A DNA stretch of 64,000 nucleotides, from contig NZ_AP019779.1 of the NCBI RefSeq assembly GCF_019669925.1, forward strand, positions 1,069,001 to 1,133,000. Direction: 5' to 3'. A program made the translations under genes and the position numbers. Shown here piece by piece: positions 54,117 to 63,667 of this stretch (position 1 is the first letter of the stretch; each line of letters begins with the position of its first letter). The DNA is from Methanobrevibacter arboriphilus. Lineage in GTDB: Archaea > Methanobacteriota > Methanobacteria > Methanobacteriales > Methanobacteriaceae. The notes beneath the pieces are model-generated. The model was not told the DNA's origin. It worked only from the letters and a program-made list of their open reading frames with translations, and searched no databases.

Positions 54117-54827
54117 TCAATTATGAGGTTTTTCTAAATCAAATTCTATAGTTTCTTCAATAATTTCAATTTTATCAAGTTTATTATCAGATTTATAGAC
54201 TAAAATTTCTACACCTTCAGCATATGCCTTAGAAAGAGTTTTACTAAAATCTATATCTGTTTCCCAATTAGGTTTAAAACTTTTACCATTGGGATGTTGG
54301 ATTAAAAAGAAAACAACTGCCCTATGACCTTCTTTTTTTAGTTTTATTAATTTTTGAAGATGTTTTCGCCCCCTTTCAGTTGGAGCATCTGGAAATATAG
54401 CTATATTATTAGTAACTAATGTAACACCTTTTATTTCCACATAACAATCCCCATATTCATTAGCTAGATATATATCTATTCTTGAATTTTCAACTCTTTT
54501 TTCTCTTTCAACAATGTCATAGTTTGAAAGTTCCTTTATTTTACCATCTAAAATAGATTTATATACAATATCATTAGCTTGTTGAGAATAAATAGAAACA
54601 AGAGCCCCCTCATTTTCTACAAAATGCAATGAATATTTCGTTTTCCTTTTTGGATTATTACTAGGCAATAAATAAACAGTTGCCCCTTGGACTAAAAGTT
54701 CTTTACATCTTCCAGTATTTGGAACATGAACAATTTCTAAATTTCCATCAATTTCAACTTCTGCTATAAAACGATTCGGTCTAGATCTAAATACAGCTTT
54801 TATATAATCATTCATAATATTACTCAT
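54117..54827 (-). CDS. sfsA: SfsA family protein (sugar fermentation stimulation protein)
   Basis: A 236-residue SfsA-type protein with an N-terminal OB-like domain (AVFRSRPNRFIAEVEIDG), VHVPNTGRCKELL, and a nuclease-like C-terminal domain with the conserved VEIKGVTLV and FPDAPTERGRKHLQKL motifs. The family is thought to bind nucleic acid and contains a PD-(D/E)XK-like core, but its biochemical role is undefined. ATGs at 54869, 54827 and 54815 are in frame; 54827 is chosen since conserved sequence starts soon after, although none has a strong ribosome-binding site. Convergent with the Sir2 gene. Confidence 0.92.
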   Translation of the reverse strand: MSNIMNDYIKAVFRSRPNRFIAEVEIDGNLEIVHVPNTGRCKELLVQGATVYLLPSNNPKRKTKYSLHFVENEGALVSIYSQQANDIVYKSILDGKIKELSNYDIVEREKRVENSRIDIYLANEYGDCYVEIKGVTLVTNNIAIFPDAPTERGRKHLQKLIKLKKEGHRAVVFFLIQHPNGKSFKPNWETDIDFSKTLSKAYAEGVEILVYKSDNKLDKIEIIEETIEFDLEKPHN

Positions 54828-55049
54828 AATCAATATTATATGTATACTAGATATATTATTAAATATCACTAATATATATAACTAAACTAATATATCACCA
54901 ATAATATGTATTATATTATAATAAACTTAAAATATCTATGAAAATAAAGTGAAGGTAAATAGTGAAACTAAAGTTATAGTGAAATTAAAGTCTAAAATAA
55001 TATAAAGAATCAATATGAAGAAAATAATATATAATATACTATTTTAGAA

Positions 55050-56654
55050 TCAATATATATTTTCCATCAATATACCTAAAAATTCGGATAAGTGACTTGC
55101 TAAAAAGCCATTACCATATTGTTCTTTAGCAAAATCTCCTGCTTTACCATTTAAATAAGTAGCTAAAGCACCTGCATCATAACTATTCAAACCTTGAGAT
55201 AAAAGACTTGTAGCTATACCTGCTAAAGAATCACCAGTACCTCCAACAGTCATTCCAGAATTTCCAGTTCTATTAACTCTAAAATTAATTCCATTGAAAA
55301 TTAAATCATACTTTCCTTTTAACACAACAGTGCCATTTATATTTCTTGTTATACTTTGTAAGACAGATAATTTTTCATTGAATTTATCAAAATCCTTATC
55401 AAAATTAGAAATATTAGATAAATTATTTAAATCATCTATATAATCATCAACATAATCATTGAAAAATATTTTTAATTCCTTTAAATGAGGAGTAACAATT
55501 AAATTATCTTTATCTTTTATTAAAAGAGGATTGACTAATTTTAAAGCATCTGCATCAAGAACAATAGGAATATCTATTTTTTTAACCAAAATATTAAATA
55601 ATTTTCCAGTTTCTTCATTTAATCCTGATCCAGGACCTATTAAAATCGCGTCAATATTATTTTTATCAATAATAGTCATTATTTCATCTAGATTATCCAA
55701 ATTTAAATAATTTTTACTTCCATTACAATTATTTAAACCTTTAACAATTAAATCAGGTGATTTTTGTTTAATAGCTAAACTTGTAGACTCTGGAGTAGCA
55801 ATATAAACTAAATCAGCACCACTAGACATAGCAGATAAACCAGCAATCGTTGGAGCCCCATGATAATCTTTGTTTCCTCCAACTATTAATATTCTTCCAT
55901 TATTACCTTTATGAGAAACATCATCCCTGTTTTTTAGCCTAATCAAGTCACCATTACCAACAAATATTTCAGCTTCTATAGGAATTCCAATATCACAAAT
56001 TACAAGCCCACCAACTGAAGATTCATTATTAAGACTAGCTTTTTTAACACCAGTTTTTACTTTATGAAATGTTATTGTATATTCTGGTTTTACAGCTATA
56101 TCATTGATTTTGCCAGTTAATGGATTCATTCCAGAAGGAACATCGATAGATATTTTTAAAGCATTTGAATTATTTATTACTTCAATAGATTTTTTAACTT
56201 TTTTTCTCAAATCCCCTTTGATTCCAGTTCCTAAAATCCCATCTACAATAATATATTCACTAAAACTATCTGATTTAACTAGTTCTATATTATCAATATC
56301 ACTAGAATCATTTAATTCGATGATTTTTAACCTTGAAATGCAAGGAACCATATTTTCCAAAATTTCAAAGTTAATCTGAGCATCTATTGATTTAATATCT
56401 TTTGGAGAAGTAAGCATGAAAATTTCTACTTCAAAACCACGGTTCAGAAGATGTCTTGCAGCTACAAACCCATCACCTGCATTACCACCAGAACCTGTAA
56501 ATATTGCTATTTTAACTGGTTTTGAAAATGTAAATGTAGATATCGTAGCTATCTCATCTGACAAACACTTACCTGCATTTTCCATTAAACATAACCTTGA
56601 TAGACCTAAATCTTCACAATTTATATCTGTTACCATCATATCAATAGGATCCAT
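55050..56654 (-). CDS. nnr: Bifunctional NAD(P)H-hydrate epimerase/ADP-dependent NAD(P)H-hydrate dehydratase
   Basis: Repairs damaged NADH and NADPH. A 534-residue fusion: the YjeF-N epimerase half (about 1-220, with GSGGNAGDGFVAARHLL and DGILGTGIKGDLR) and the carbohydrate-kinase-like dehydratase half (about 230-534, with GNKDYHGAPTIAGLSA, AILIGPGSGLNEETG, VLDADALKL and the anion hole NSGMTVGGTGDSLAGI). The kinase half has an Asp/Asn-rich insertion at about 395-425 (YVDDYIDDLNNLSNISNF). The start follows GGAG. This fusion is the standard form in archaea and many bacteria. Confidence 0.94.
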   Translation of the reverse strand: MDPIDMMVTDINCEDLGLSRLCLMENAGKCLSDEIATISTFTFSKPVKIAIFTGSGGNAGDGFVAARHLLNRGFEVEIFMLTSPKDIKSIDAQINFEILENMVPCISRLKIIELNDSSDIDNIELVKSDSFSEYIIVDGILGTGIKGDLRKKVKKSIEVINNSNALKISIDVPSGMNPLTGKINDIAVKPEYTITFHKVKTGVKKASLNNESSVGGLVICDIGIPIEAEIFVGNGDLIRLKNRDDVSHKGNNGRILIVGGNKDYHGAPTIAGLSAMSSGADLVYIATPESTSLAIKQKSPDLIVKGLNNCNGSKNYLNLDNLDEIMTIIDKNNIDAILIGPGSGLNEETGKLFNILVKKIDIPIVLDADALKLVNPLLIKDKDNLIVTPHLKELKIFFNDYVDDYIDDLNNLSNISNFDKDFDKFNEKLSVLQSITRNINGTVVLKGKYDLIFNGINFRVNRTGNSGMTVGGTGDSLAGIATSLLSQGLNSYDAGALATYLNGKAGDFAKEQYGNGFLASHLSEFLGILMENIY

Positions 56655-57228
56655 TTTTAAATCTCCAATCTAAATAACATTTAAGCAAATTTATAATATC
56701 CTGAACAAATATCATAAAATATAGCCATAAGTTATTTTATAAAAAATATTAATTAATTCATAAACAATATAACTTTTATTAACACTATAATTATAAGTAT
56801 TTATAAGCAATATACTTCTATTCCATATATTCACATATTTCATATAATTATTATCTATAAGATTATGATATAAATTATTTTATATTTATGAAATTATCTT
56901 ATATAATTAATGGAATTATTTTATATAATTCATGGAATTTTATATATTATATAGTTATTTTATTTATTCATAGAAGTAATATATTTAAAAATAACATATT
57001 TATTTATTAATAGAACTAATTATATTAATAGAACTAATACAATCATGAATATATCAATGAAAAAATATAAAGACTATTAAAATACTTATAATTATAGTGT
57101 TAATAAAATAATTTTTTAAGGTATTAAATTTTTAAGTATGTTCAATTTAATTGTATTATTTATTTTTATTCAATTATATAATAGTAAAATTTAATTATAT
57201 AATAAAAATTCATTATAAAGGTGTTTAT
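56655..57228. other. Divergent spacer between nnr and the potassium channel gene
   Basis: Non-coding. Alternating ATTTTATATAATT-type sequence between 56870 and 57010 makes several weak palindromes, and TATA-like candidates exist on both strands. No clear motif stands out. Confidence 0.45.
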
Positions 57229-58404
57229 TTGAGTCGTGACACTCCAGAAATGATTAAAAAAGCATTAAAGGATGTTCCAACAAACATACTTATTTATTCA
57301 GTAATTGCATTAGCAATACTTATTTGTTATGGAATATCTGGTTCTCTTTTAATAATGAATTTAGACATTATTAATTCAATATATTTCACAATAGTGACAG
57401 TAGCTACATTAGGTTACGGAGACATAGTTCCAATAACACCTGAACAAAAGATGTTTGCAGTCACATTAGCTATTGGAGGAGTAGGACTTATTGCATATGT
57501 ATTCAGCTTAATTATATCTTTATTTGGTCAAAGAATTGAAGAAGTGAGAAGTGGTGTTAAAATGAAGAGGACTATTAAATCTTTAAAAGAACATTACATA
57601 TTATGTGGATATGGAAGAGTTGGGGTTGTTGTAGCAGATGAACTTCTAAAAAGAAACCAAAAGCTTGTTATTATTGATAAAAATAGAGAAATCACTGAAA
57701 AATTAGAAGAAAGAAAAGATATATTAGTTATTAACGGAGATGCAACCGAAGATGAGACTTTAGAATATGCAGGAATTGAAAAAGCAGTTGGCCTTATATT
57801 AGCTACAGGGAATGATGTTGATAACCTTTTTATAACAATAACTTCAAGGGAAATATCAGAAAATCTTTGGATCGTGTCAAGAGCTAGTAGAAAAGAAAAT
57901 ATAAGGCGTCTTTATCATTCAGGAGCTAATAAAGTAATATCTCCAGAGGAAAGTGGAGGAAGTGACATATACTTTGCAGCAATCCAGCCTAACCTTATAA
58001 AAATAACTACAAAGCATGATATATCAGATACTAAAAGAGAAATGGAAATAATTTTAGACTATGGATGTTCAGTTGAAAATATAGAGTATCACTATCCATA
58101 CTTAAAAGAACCATTGAAAAGAAAAATTGAAGCTTCATCAAAAGAACAAGTAAATAAATTCTTTGGAATGATAGATAAAGATGAAGAAACAAAAAAAGCC
58201 CTTGAATCAATATATGAATCTGTTAACGGTATACATTCCCACTGGATATCTGGACCTAATCATAAAACACTAGATAAAATGGTAGAAGCTTTAAAAAAAG
58301 AAAATTTAATATTTGGTGTTAATTTATCCCATGAAGAAATCATGGAAATAGCTAAAGAATATGGAAAAGTTGAAGTTATTTTAGAAGAAAAAAAAGATAA
58401 ATAA
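57229..58404 (+). CDS. Two-transmembrane potassium channel with RCK/TrkA-N domain
   Basis: A 391-residue channel of MthK-like layout. Helices are at about 20-43 (NILIYSVIALAILICYGIS) and 73-95, around a pore with selectivity filter T60-L-G-Y-G-D65. Then comes an RCK_N Rossmann domain starting HYILCGYGRVG (NAD-type GxGxxG) and containing VINGDATEDETL and LATGNDVDN. The last ~150 residues do not show an obvious RCK_C domain. The TTG at 57229 is chosen because GGTG lies five bases upstream; the longer frame starting at 57151 would add an unlikely hydrophobic leader. It probably gates K+ in response to ligand or nucleotide. A second K+ system (trkH) starts at the window's end. Confidence 0.92.
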   Translation: MSRDTPEMIKKALKDVPTNILIYSVIALAILICYGISGSLLIMNLDIINSIYFTIVTVATLGYGDIVPITPEQKMFAVTLAIGGVGLIAYVFSLIISLFGQRIEEVRSGVKMKRTIKSLKEHYILCGYGRVGVVVADELLKRNQKLVIIDKNREITEKLEERKDILVINGDATEDETLEYAGIEKAVGLILATGNDVDNLFITITSREISENLWIVSRASRKENIRRLYHSGANKVISPEESGGSDIYFAAIQPNLIKITTKHDISDTKREMEIILDYGCSVENIEYHYPYLKEPLKRKIEASSKEQVNKFFGMIDKDEETKKALESIYESVNGIHSHWISGPNHKTLDKMVEALKKENLIFGVNLSHEEIMEIAKEYGKVEVILEEKKDK

Positions 58405-58589
58405 TATGTAAGATCTAAGAATTATAAAAGTATAATAAAACCAAATACAAAAATTATAATGAAAAAACTAATGAAAAATTAATGAAAAGATAATAAAAAT
58501 AACTATTATTAAAAATAAAATAAAAATAATTAAAAATAATAAAACTAAAAATAATATAAAAATAATAATATAAAAAATAAAAATGAATA

Positions 58590-59120
58590 TTAATATCCAT
58601 TTACTAAAATATCAACCTTACCAGTAATTGGATCCATAATAAGGCCATGAACAGGAACATCATTAGGAATAAGAGGAGAACTCTTAATTTTATTAACTCC
58701 ATTTATTACATTTGACTCTTCGCTATCAATAGATCCAATCCAATCTTCAATATCTATTTTAGCTATTTCTTCAGGAGATATTCCTCTTTCTAACATTATT
58801 GATTTTAATTTTTCTCCATCAACATTAGACATACCACAATCATAATGCCCAACTAAAATAACTTCTTCAGAACCTAAAGCAAATATTGCTGCTGCAATAG
58901 AACGTATAACATCACGATCTAAAACATTATTCCCTGCATTTTTGATTATTTTTGCGTCACCACGACTTATACCCATAGCTTTTTCTAAAAAACCATCAGT
59001 AAGCCGTGTATCCATACAAGTAACAATAGCTAATTTTTTTTGAGGTATATGGGACAATTTAATCCCTTCAAATTCATCAACAAATTCTTTATTATATTCT
59101 ATTATTTCATTAAGTAACAT
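58590..59120 (-). CDS. cab: Beta-class carbonic anhydrase (Cab type)
   Basis: A 176-residue beta-CA close to Methanothermobacter Cab. Zinc ligands are C35 (TCMDTRL), H92 and C95 (GHYDCGM); the D37/R39 dyad is intact. It interconverts CO2 and bicarbonate, useful for a CO2-reducing methanogen. It is 243 bp downstream of ftr on the same strand, so both may be expressed together for the first steps of methanogenesis, but the long gap argues against a tight operon. A gamma-class homologue is encoded at 10517-11017. Certain. Confidence 0.95.
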   Translation of the reverse strand: MLLNEIIEYNKEFVDEFEGIKLSHIPQKKLAIVTCMDTRLTDGFLEKAMGISRGDAKIIKNAGNNVLDRDVIRSIAAAIFALGSEEVILVGHYDCGMSNVDGEKLKSIMLERGISPEEIAKIDIEDWIGSIDSEESNVINGVNKIKSSPLIPNDVPVHGLIMDPITGKVDILVNGY

Positions 59121-59453
59121 AACAAACCCACATTAAAAAATTAGTTATTAAAATATATAAATTATTCTAATTAACATTTTAACAAAATTTGTAAAAATAT
59201 AATTAAAAGATTATAACTAAAAACGTTACAAATATTAAAAATAATTTAAGAATAAGTAAAATTAGATTAAAAGTAGATTAAAAATAGGTTAAAAATAATT
59301 TAATAAACTAAAATAAAAAAATAAATGAAAAAAAAATGGAAAATAAAAAATAAAAAAATAAAGAGTTTAAGAATAAAGATTTATTTAATAAATACTTAAA
59401 AAACACATTATAAAGTAAAATAACTATAAATGTATTTAACTAAATAAATCTAA
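59121..59453. other. Intergenic region between cab and ftr
   Basis: Non-coding and A-rich. Repeated AGATTAAAAATAGGTTAAAAATAATTTAATAAAC-type sequence at 59255-59315 and poly-A stretches. The cab promoter would lie near 59150-59190 (minus strand). Confidence 0.45.
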
Positions 59454-60347
59454 TTAAAATAAATCTCTTAAATTAATCTTATAAGCACCTAAGTTTCCAC
59501 CATAGTTACCTGCGCTGATTTCTTTAACTCCTGGAATTGTACAAGCAGCTTTTATTCCTTGTTTCATAGCTTCTCTTACAGATTCTTCATCAATACCATC
59601 AATAACTATTTCATAGATACCATTTACATCTTCTCTAATTTCACTTTCTACAACTTCTTCTTTTAAAGAAACACACATTTTCTCATTTGTAGAAGCATTT
59701 AAGAAATTATATTCATTACATCCTACTTTAGATCCAGAAGCAACAATTCCACCAGGGAACGGAGTGATTGTTCCAGGTACTTCATAAATCGCATCAACAG
59801 CTGCTTCAGCAGCTACAAGAGCATTCATTTGACTATCAGCAAGTATAAAGAAGTTTCCTCCAGCAACACCATCTTTCATTCCAAAATCAGACTCAACCAA
59901 AAAGTCACCAGACATAATAGGGATAGATTGAACAGTTCTTCCACCAACTTCAACTTCCTTCTCATATCCATCACCGAAGAATTTCAATTTGAAACCAGCT
60001 TTTAATACTTCTTCAGTATCTTCTAATGCATTGAATACAGCAGTAGTAGGAGCAGTTAATATTCCCATACCAATTCTCTCAAGAAGTTCATGATCTAACT
60101 TTTTTTTACCAGAGTTACAAATCATTATAGTGTAACCTGGTCTTCCATCAGGAGTTTCAAGTGGAGAAACATAACCATCAATTCCAGCTTCAGCAGGACA
60201 TCCAATTACAGAAGTACCGTAACCAGTAGCCTCAGTAGCTGCTACAAGAGCCAATTTTTTAGTTGCTGCAGTTACGAGTAACCTAGAAACTTTTATTCCA
60301 AAAGCTTCTGCATAAGTATCTTTTATATCTACACCATTTAATTGCAT
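59454..60347 (-). CDS. ftr: Formylmethanofuran:tetrahydromethanopterin formyltransferase
   Basis: Second step of CO2 reduction to methane: moves the formyl group from formylmethanofuran to H4MPT. A 297-residue protein, the normal length, starting [19 protein letters not shown]. It includes [53 protein letters not shown] and the C-terminal [11 protein letters not shown]. The ATG at 60347 has GGTGA five bases upstream; an upstream in-frame TTG is part of that site. Codon use is cleaner than in neighbours, as expected for an abundant enzyme. Key marker that the organism is a methanogen. Confidence 0.98.
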   Translation of the reverse strand: MQLNGVDIKDTYAEAFGIKVSRLLVTAATKKLALVAATEATGYGTSVIGCPAEAGIDGYVSPLETPDGRPGYTIMICNSGKKKLDHELLERIGMGILTAPTTAVFNALEDTEEVLKAGFKLKFFGDGYEKEVEVGGRTVQSIPIMSGDFLVESDFGMKDGVAGGNFFILADSQMNALVAAEAAVDAIYEVPGTITPFPGGIVASGSKVGCNEYNFLNASTNEKMCVSLKEEVVESEIREDVNGIYEIVIDGIDEESVREAMKQGIKAACTIPGVKEISAGNYGGNLGAYKINLRDLF

Positions 60348-60491
60348 AAATTTCACCAATTTAGAATTTCATTTATTATAAAATAAAGTTTTCTATTTAA
60401 CTTTAGTCTTAATTTATCCTATTAATTTTTAATCAAATATTCAATCAATAATTTATTATCTAAAATATTATTTTTATTTAAAATATTATTG

Positions 60492-60563
60492 ATTCTATTA
60501 TTAATTTTATCATTAATCTTATTATTAATCCTATTATTAATTCTATTATTGATTTTATTATTT
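60492..60563. repeat. Tandem array: six 12-bp units between ftr and the UPF0104 gene
   Basis: Consensus ATTCTATTATTA at 60492, 60504, 60516, 60528, 60540 and 60552, with one or two changes per unit. It lies about 145-215 bp upstream of the ftr start codon and just downstream of the UPF0104 gene. Confidence 0.75.
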
Positions 60564-60626
60564 AAAGCGTTATTTATATATTGTCGAGAGTATTAATTAT
60601 TTTAAGTTAATTATTTTAATTATCAT

Positions 60627-61730
60627 TTATTCGGGCTTTATTTTTTCTTCATCAATATCTTCAATATAATCTAATTCATCAATAATTTCTTTAGCTGTTT
60701 TTTCTTCACTAATACTAGTAGTGCCTATCTTATCAAGAACAGAAGAACCATAATGAGGAAGTATAGCAAACCCAATCATTGTTGGCATCCAAAAAGATAT
60801 AAGTCTCTCAATAACAGTTGCTGCTGCACTTATAGAAGGAGGAATTCCTGCTGAACTATAAAAAAGGATCATAACTCCATCAACAGCACCAATACCTCCA
60901 GGAAGTAACGGAATCATACCAATTAAACTAGCAACAATAAATACCTCACCTATTAAGATTGGATCTACATTAGCACCAAAAGCTAAAAAAACTACAAAAA
61001 CACGTGTTATTTCAACAGCCCAAATAAAGAAAGAAAGAGGTAAACCATAATAAAGAATCATCTTATCAGCCAACATTCTCTTCATAGTTTTTTGAAATCC
61101 TCCAATAGCTTTAATAACTTTTTTTTCTAATGTTTCAGGATCAATTTTTTTGTAAAAAATTTTAATAATGCGAACAATCCATGCCGTAATCTTTTCTCCA
61201 GCTTTTTGATTTATTGACATATATACTAAAAGAATAAAAGCAATTGTAATAACTATAACTGAAATAATTAAAATTGATAAAATTAATTTGCTTAATGAAA
61301 AATATATCATAACAGCAATTATAGTAATTACTGCAAGTACAAGAAAAGGAAAAGTATCCAATGCTCTATCAGCTATTACTGTAGCAAAAGTCTCTTCAGT
61401 CGGTTTATTAACATGTTTAGAAAGTATATATGCCCTAACTGGTTCTCCACCACCACGACCACTGGGAGTTATATTATTAATCGCCATGCCAACTAAAACC
61501 ATTGGAATGATCTCTTTAACTGTTGTATTGATGTTGGCAGTTTTATTTACTATATTCCATCGAAGTGCATACAGATAAAAAATGAAAAACTGAATTAATA
61601 TAGCCAATAAAATAAACCAAAAATTAGCTAACTTAAGAGCATCGATTACTTGGTCTATGCCAATGAAATATAGCATAACTCCCATTATTGCTAATCCAAT
61701 AGCTAAAAATATAACAGTTTTATGTTTCAT
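60627..61730 (-). CDS. UPF0104/lysylphosphatidylglycerol synthase-TM-like flippase family membrane protein
   Basis: A 367-residue protein with about eight membrane helices and the family motif around NNITPSGRGGGEPVRAYILSKH, then VIADRALDTFPFLV and the C-terminal LPGGIGAVDGVMILFY. Family members include AglD-like C-terminal domains and MprF flippase domains, and may move lipid-linked intermediates. The acidic C-terminal tail is about 25 residues. The ATG at 61730 is preferred to GTG 61736; the ribosome-binding site is a TGATG stretch. A role in lipid or glycan export alongside AglB is possible but speculative. Confidence 0.88.
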   Translation of the reverse strand: MKHKTVIFLAIGLAIMGVMLYFIGIDQVIDALKLANFWFILLAILIQFFIFYLYALRWNIVNKTANINTTVKEIIPMVLVGMAINNITPSGRGGGEPVRAYILSKHVNKPTEETFATVIADRALDTFPFLVLAVITIIAVMIYFSLSKLILSILIISVIVITIAFILLVYMSINQKAGEKITAWIVRIIKIFYKKIDPETLEKKVIKAIGGFQKTMKRMLADKMILYYGLPLSFFIWAVEITRVFVVFLAFGANVDPILIGEVFIVASLIGMIPLLPGGIGAVDGVMILFYSSAGIPPSISAAATVIERLISFWMPTMIGFAILPHYGSSVLDKIGTTSISEEKTAKEIIDELDYIEDIDEEKIKPE

Positions 61731-62760
61731 AATCACATCACATCATATACACAGTTAAATATATATTTAATATGTTATACATTTATAAAGAAAATATCTC
61801 TTTTAATAAATTGGTTGTGAATTATAATATATTTATATAATTAATTATATCGATAATACTTCAAGTTATTTTATATTATAGCTATTTATAGCTGAAATAA
61901 CTTAATTAAAATAATAATTAATAAATTAAACATTATTTAATTATAATAATTTATATTATAACTTATATAACTTATTATAATTGAATCTTTATTATATTAT
62001 TAGTTTATTAATTTATAATTTTATAAGTATATAGCTTTTATAAGTTTATAAATTCATTTATTTAATTATATAGTAAGATAATTATTATAAATAAAATTAT
62101 TATTATAATATATAATAATATATATTATCAAAATAAATGATAATAAAATAAATATTATAAAATTTCTAGATTAAATATTATTATAAAACTTAATATAATA
62201 AAGATTATTAATATATATTATAAAGTGACATTTATAAAATAAAGTAATAGTTACAAAACAATTATAGTAATATCTCTATAAAAAAATTTTATTATAAAAA
62301 CAGTACCTTCAATTTAAATAGATAATATTCTTAAATATTTTTATATAATCTAAAATATTTTATATAACACCATATATTTTATATACTATTATATAATTAT
62401 TATTAACTATTCTATATCTATAATGAACATTTTTAATGTTGTTTTATAAAAAAAATGTTATGAAATAGAAATATTTATATATGTCAAAAAACATTGTATT
62501 AATAATGCATAAAATAGATAATAAATACATAGGTTTTATTCTGAATTAATTAAATTTTTTCTTAAAATAATATAAGACATTAAAAATAAAATTGAATATA
62601 AATTCATACTGATTTTACTGAATATAGATTCATACTTTTTTTAATTAATTATTTTATTACATAATTTAAATTGGTTGTATGATAAATTTTTATGTTATTA
62701 CTACTTTTGCATTGAAGTTAAGGATTAGTGCTATCTAATCCAGAACTAGGTGTTATTAAA
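61731..62760. other. Largest intergenic region (1 kb), divergent promoters
   Basis: No gene of any length was convincing. Very high A+T. It includes a nested inverted repeat at 61863-61903 (arms AAGTTATTT/AAATAACTT, inner AGCTAT/ATAGCT) and the TRAM leader hairpin at 62722-62741. A TATA-like TATTTATATATG occurs near 62471-62482. Confidence 0.5.
62722..62741 (+). promoter_or_regulatory. Leader stem-loop directly upstream of the TRAM gene ribosome-binding site
   Basis: GGATTAG (62722-62728) pairs with CTAATCC (62735-62741) around a 6-nt loop TGCTAT. Six bases later comes AGGTG, then the ATG at 62761. It sits within the likely 5' UTR. Confidence 0.5.
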
Positions 62761-62982
62761 ATGTTTGAAGATAGTTATAATAGACAAGAAGAATTCTCTT
62801 GCCCAGTAGAAGTCGGTACAGAGTATGATGTTAAAATAGAAGACCAAGGTAAAACTGGAGACGGTATTGCTAGAGTAGATGGGTTTGTTATATTCATTCC
62901 TGGAACCGAAGTTGGTCAAGAAGTAAAAGTAAAAGTCAATGCAACCCGCAGAAAGTTCGCTTTCGGAGAAGTAGTAGAATAA
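62761..62982 (+). CDS. TRAM-domain RNA-binding protein
   Basis: A 73-residue protein that is essentially one TRAM domain: VEVGTEYDVKIEDQGKTGDG, IARVDGFVIFIPGTEVGQ and a strongly basic KVKVNATRRKFAFGEVVE end. Archaeal stand-alone TRAM proteins bind RNA and are proposed RNA chaperones, abundant in methanogens. The ATG at 62761 is chosen: AGGTG lies 8 bases ahead, whereas the upstream in-frame GTG at 62728 falls inside the leader hairpin. A hairpin in the leader may mean autoregulation. Monocistronic, flanked by long AT-rich spacers. Confidence 0.94.
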   Translation: MFEDSYNRQEEFSCPVEVGTEYDVKIEDQGKTGDGIARVDGFVIFIPGTEVGQEVKVKVNATRRKFAFGEVVE

Positions 62983-63667
62983 TATTACTTCATTGATTTT
63001 ATAAGATAATCAAATGATGAATATGATTTAATAAAGTATTAGTACATTAGTACTACTATTTATTAACATATTTGTTATTATTATTTTATAATGAATCAAA
63101 AAGCTATATTAAAATATATAAAATTTAATAATGTTTTAATTTAATGTTTTAAGATATTATTAAATTTTATATATTAGATGAAAATTACATTAAGATGGAT
63201 AATATTAAAACAATCCATAGTTAATACATTAGATCAATTAATAAATATCTAATAAACTAAATACTCCTACTTATTTTTAATATAAATTATCTAATTTAAA
63301 TCAGTGATTAAAAAAACTTATTCTGATCTGATTTTAACATTTGATTTTAAACAATTTTTTATTTCTATTTTAATTTAATTGTATTTTTATTTTTTATTCA
63401 TTTAGATACTGTTATAAACAATAGTATATGCTTATTCTGAATAATACATACTTATTATAAACAATATGGTTATTTTAAATAATTATGCAATAATATGTTA
63501 ATATTAGAATCTTAATATTAAATCTTAACTTAATATTAACTCTTAAAGATAAAAATCAAATTTTTATATATTAAATCTGTAAATATAATTTTGAGATATG
63601 AATTAAAATAATTATAATAATCAATAAAATAATAAGATATTTATATATAAAAATCAAATGATTAAAG
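62983..63667. other. AT-rich intergenic region upstream of trkH
   Basis: No gene. A clear TATA element at 63640-63650 serves trkH. The rest is plain AT-rich sequence without arrays. Confidence 0.5.
63640..63650 (+). promoter_or_regulatory. TATA box of trkH
   Basis: TTTATATATAA centred about 23 bp upstream of the ATG at 63668, implying a leaderless or nearly leaderless transcript if that ATG is used. Confidence 0.5.

Noticed and set aside
57151-57228. 26-residue hydrophobic N-terminal extension of the K+ channel
   Set aside because: A TTG with GGTG five bases upstream gives a start without the extension, consistent with two-helix channels.
62728-62760. GTG start for a longer TRAM protein
   Set aside because: The extra 11 residues overlap the leader hairpin and the AGGTG ribosome-binding site, which fits the ATG at 62761.
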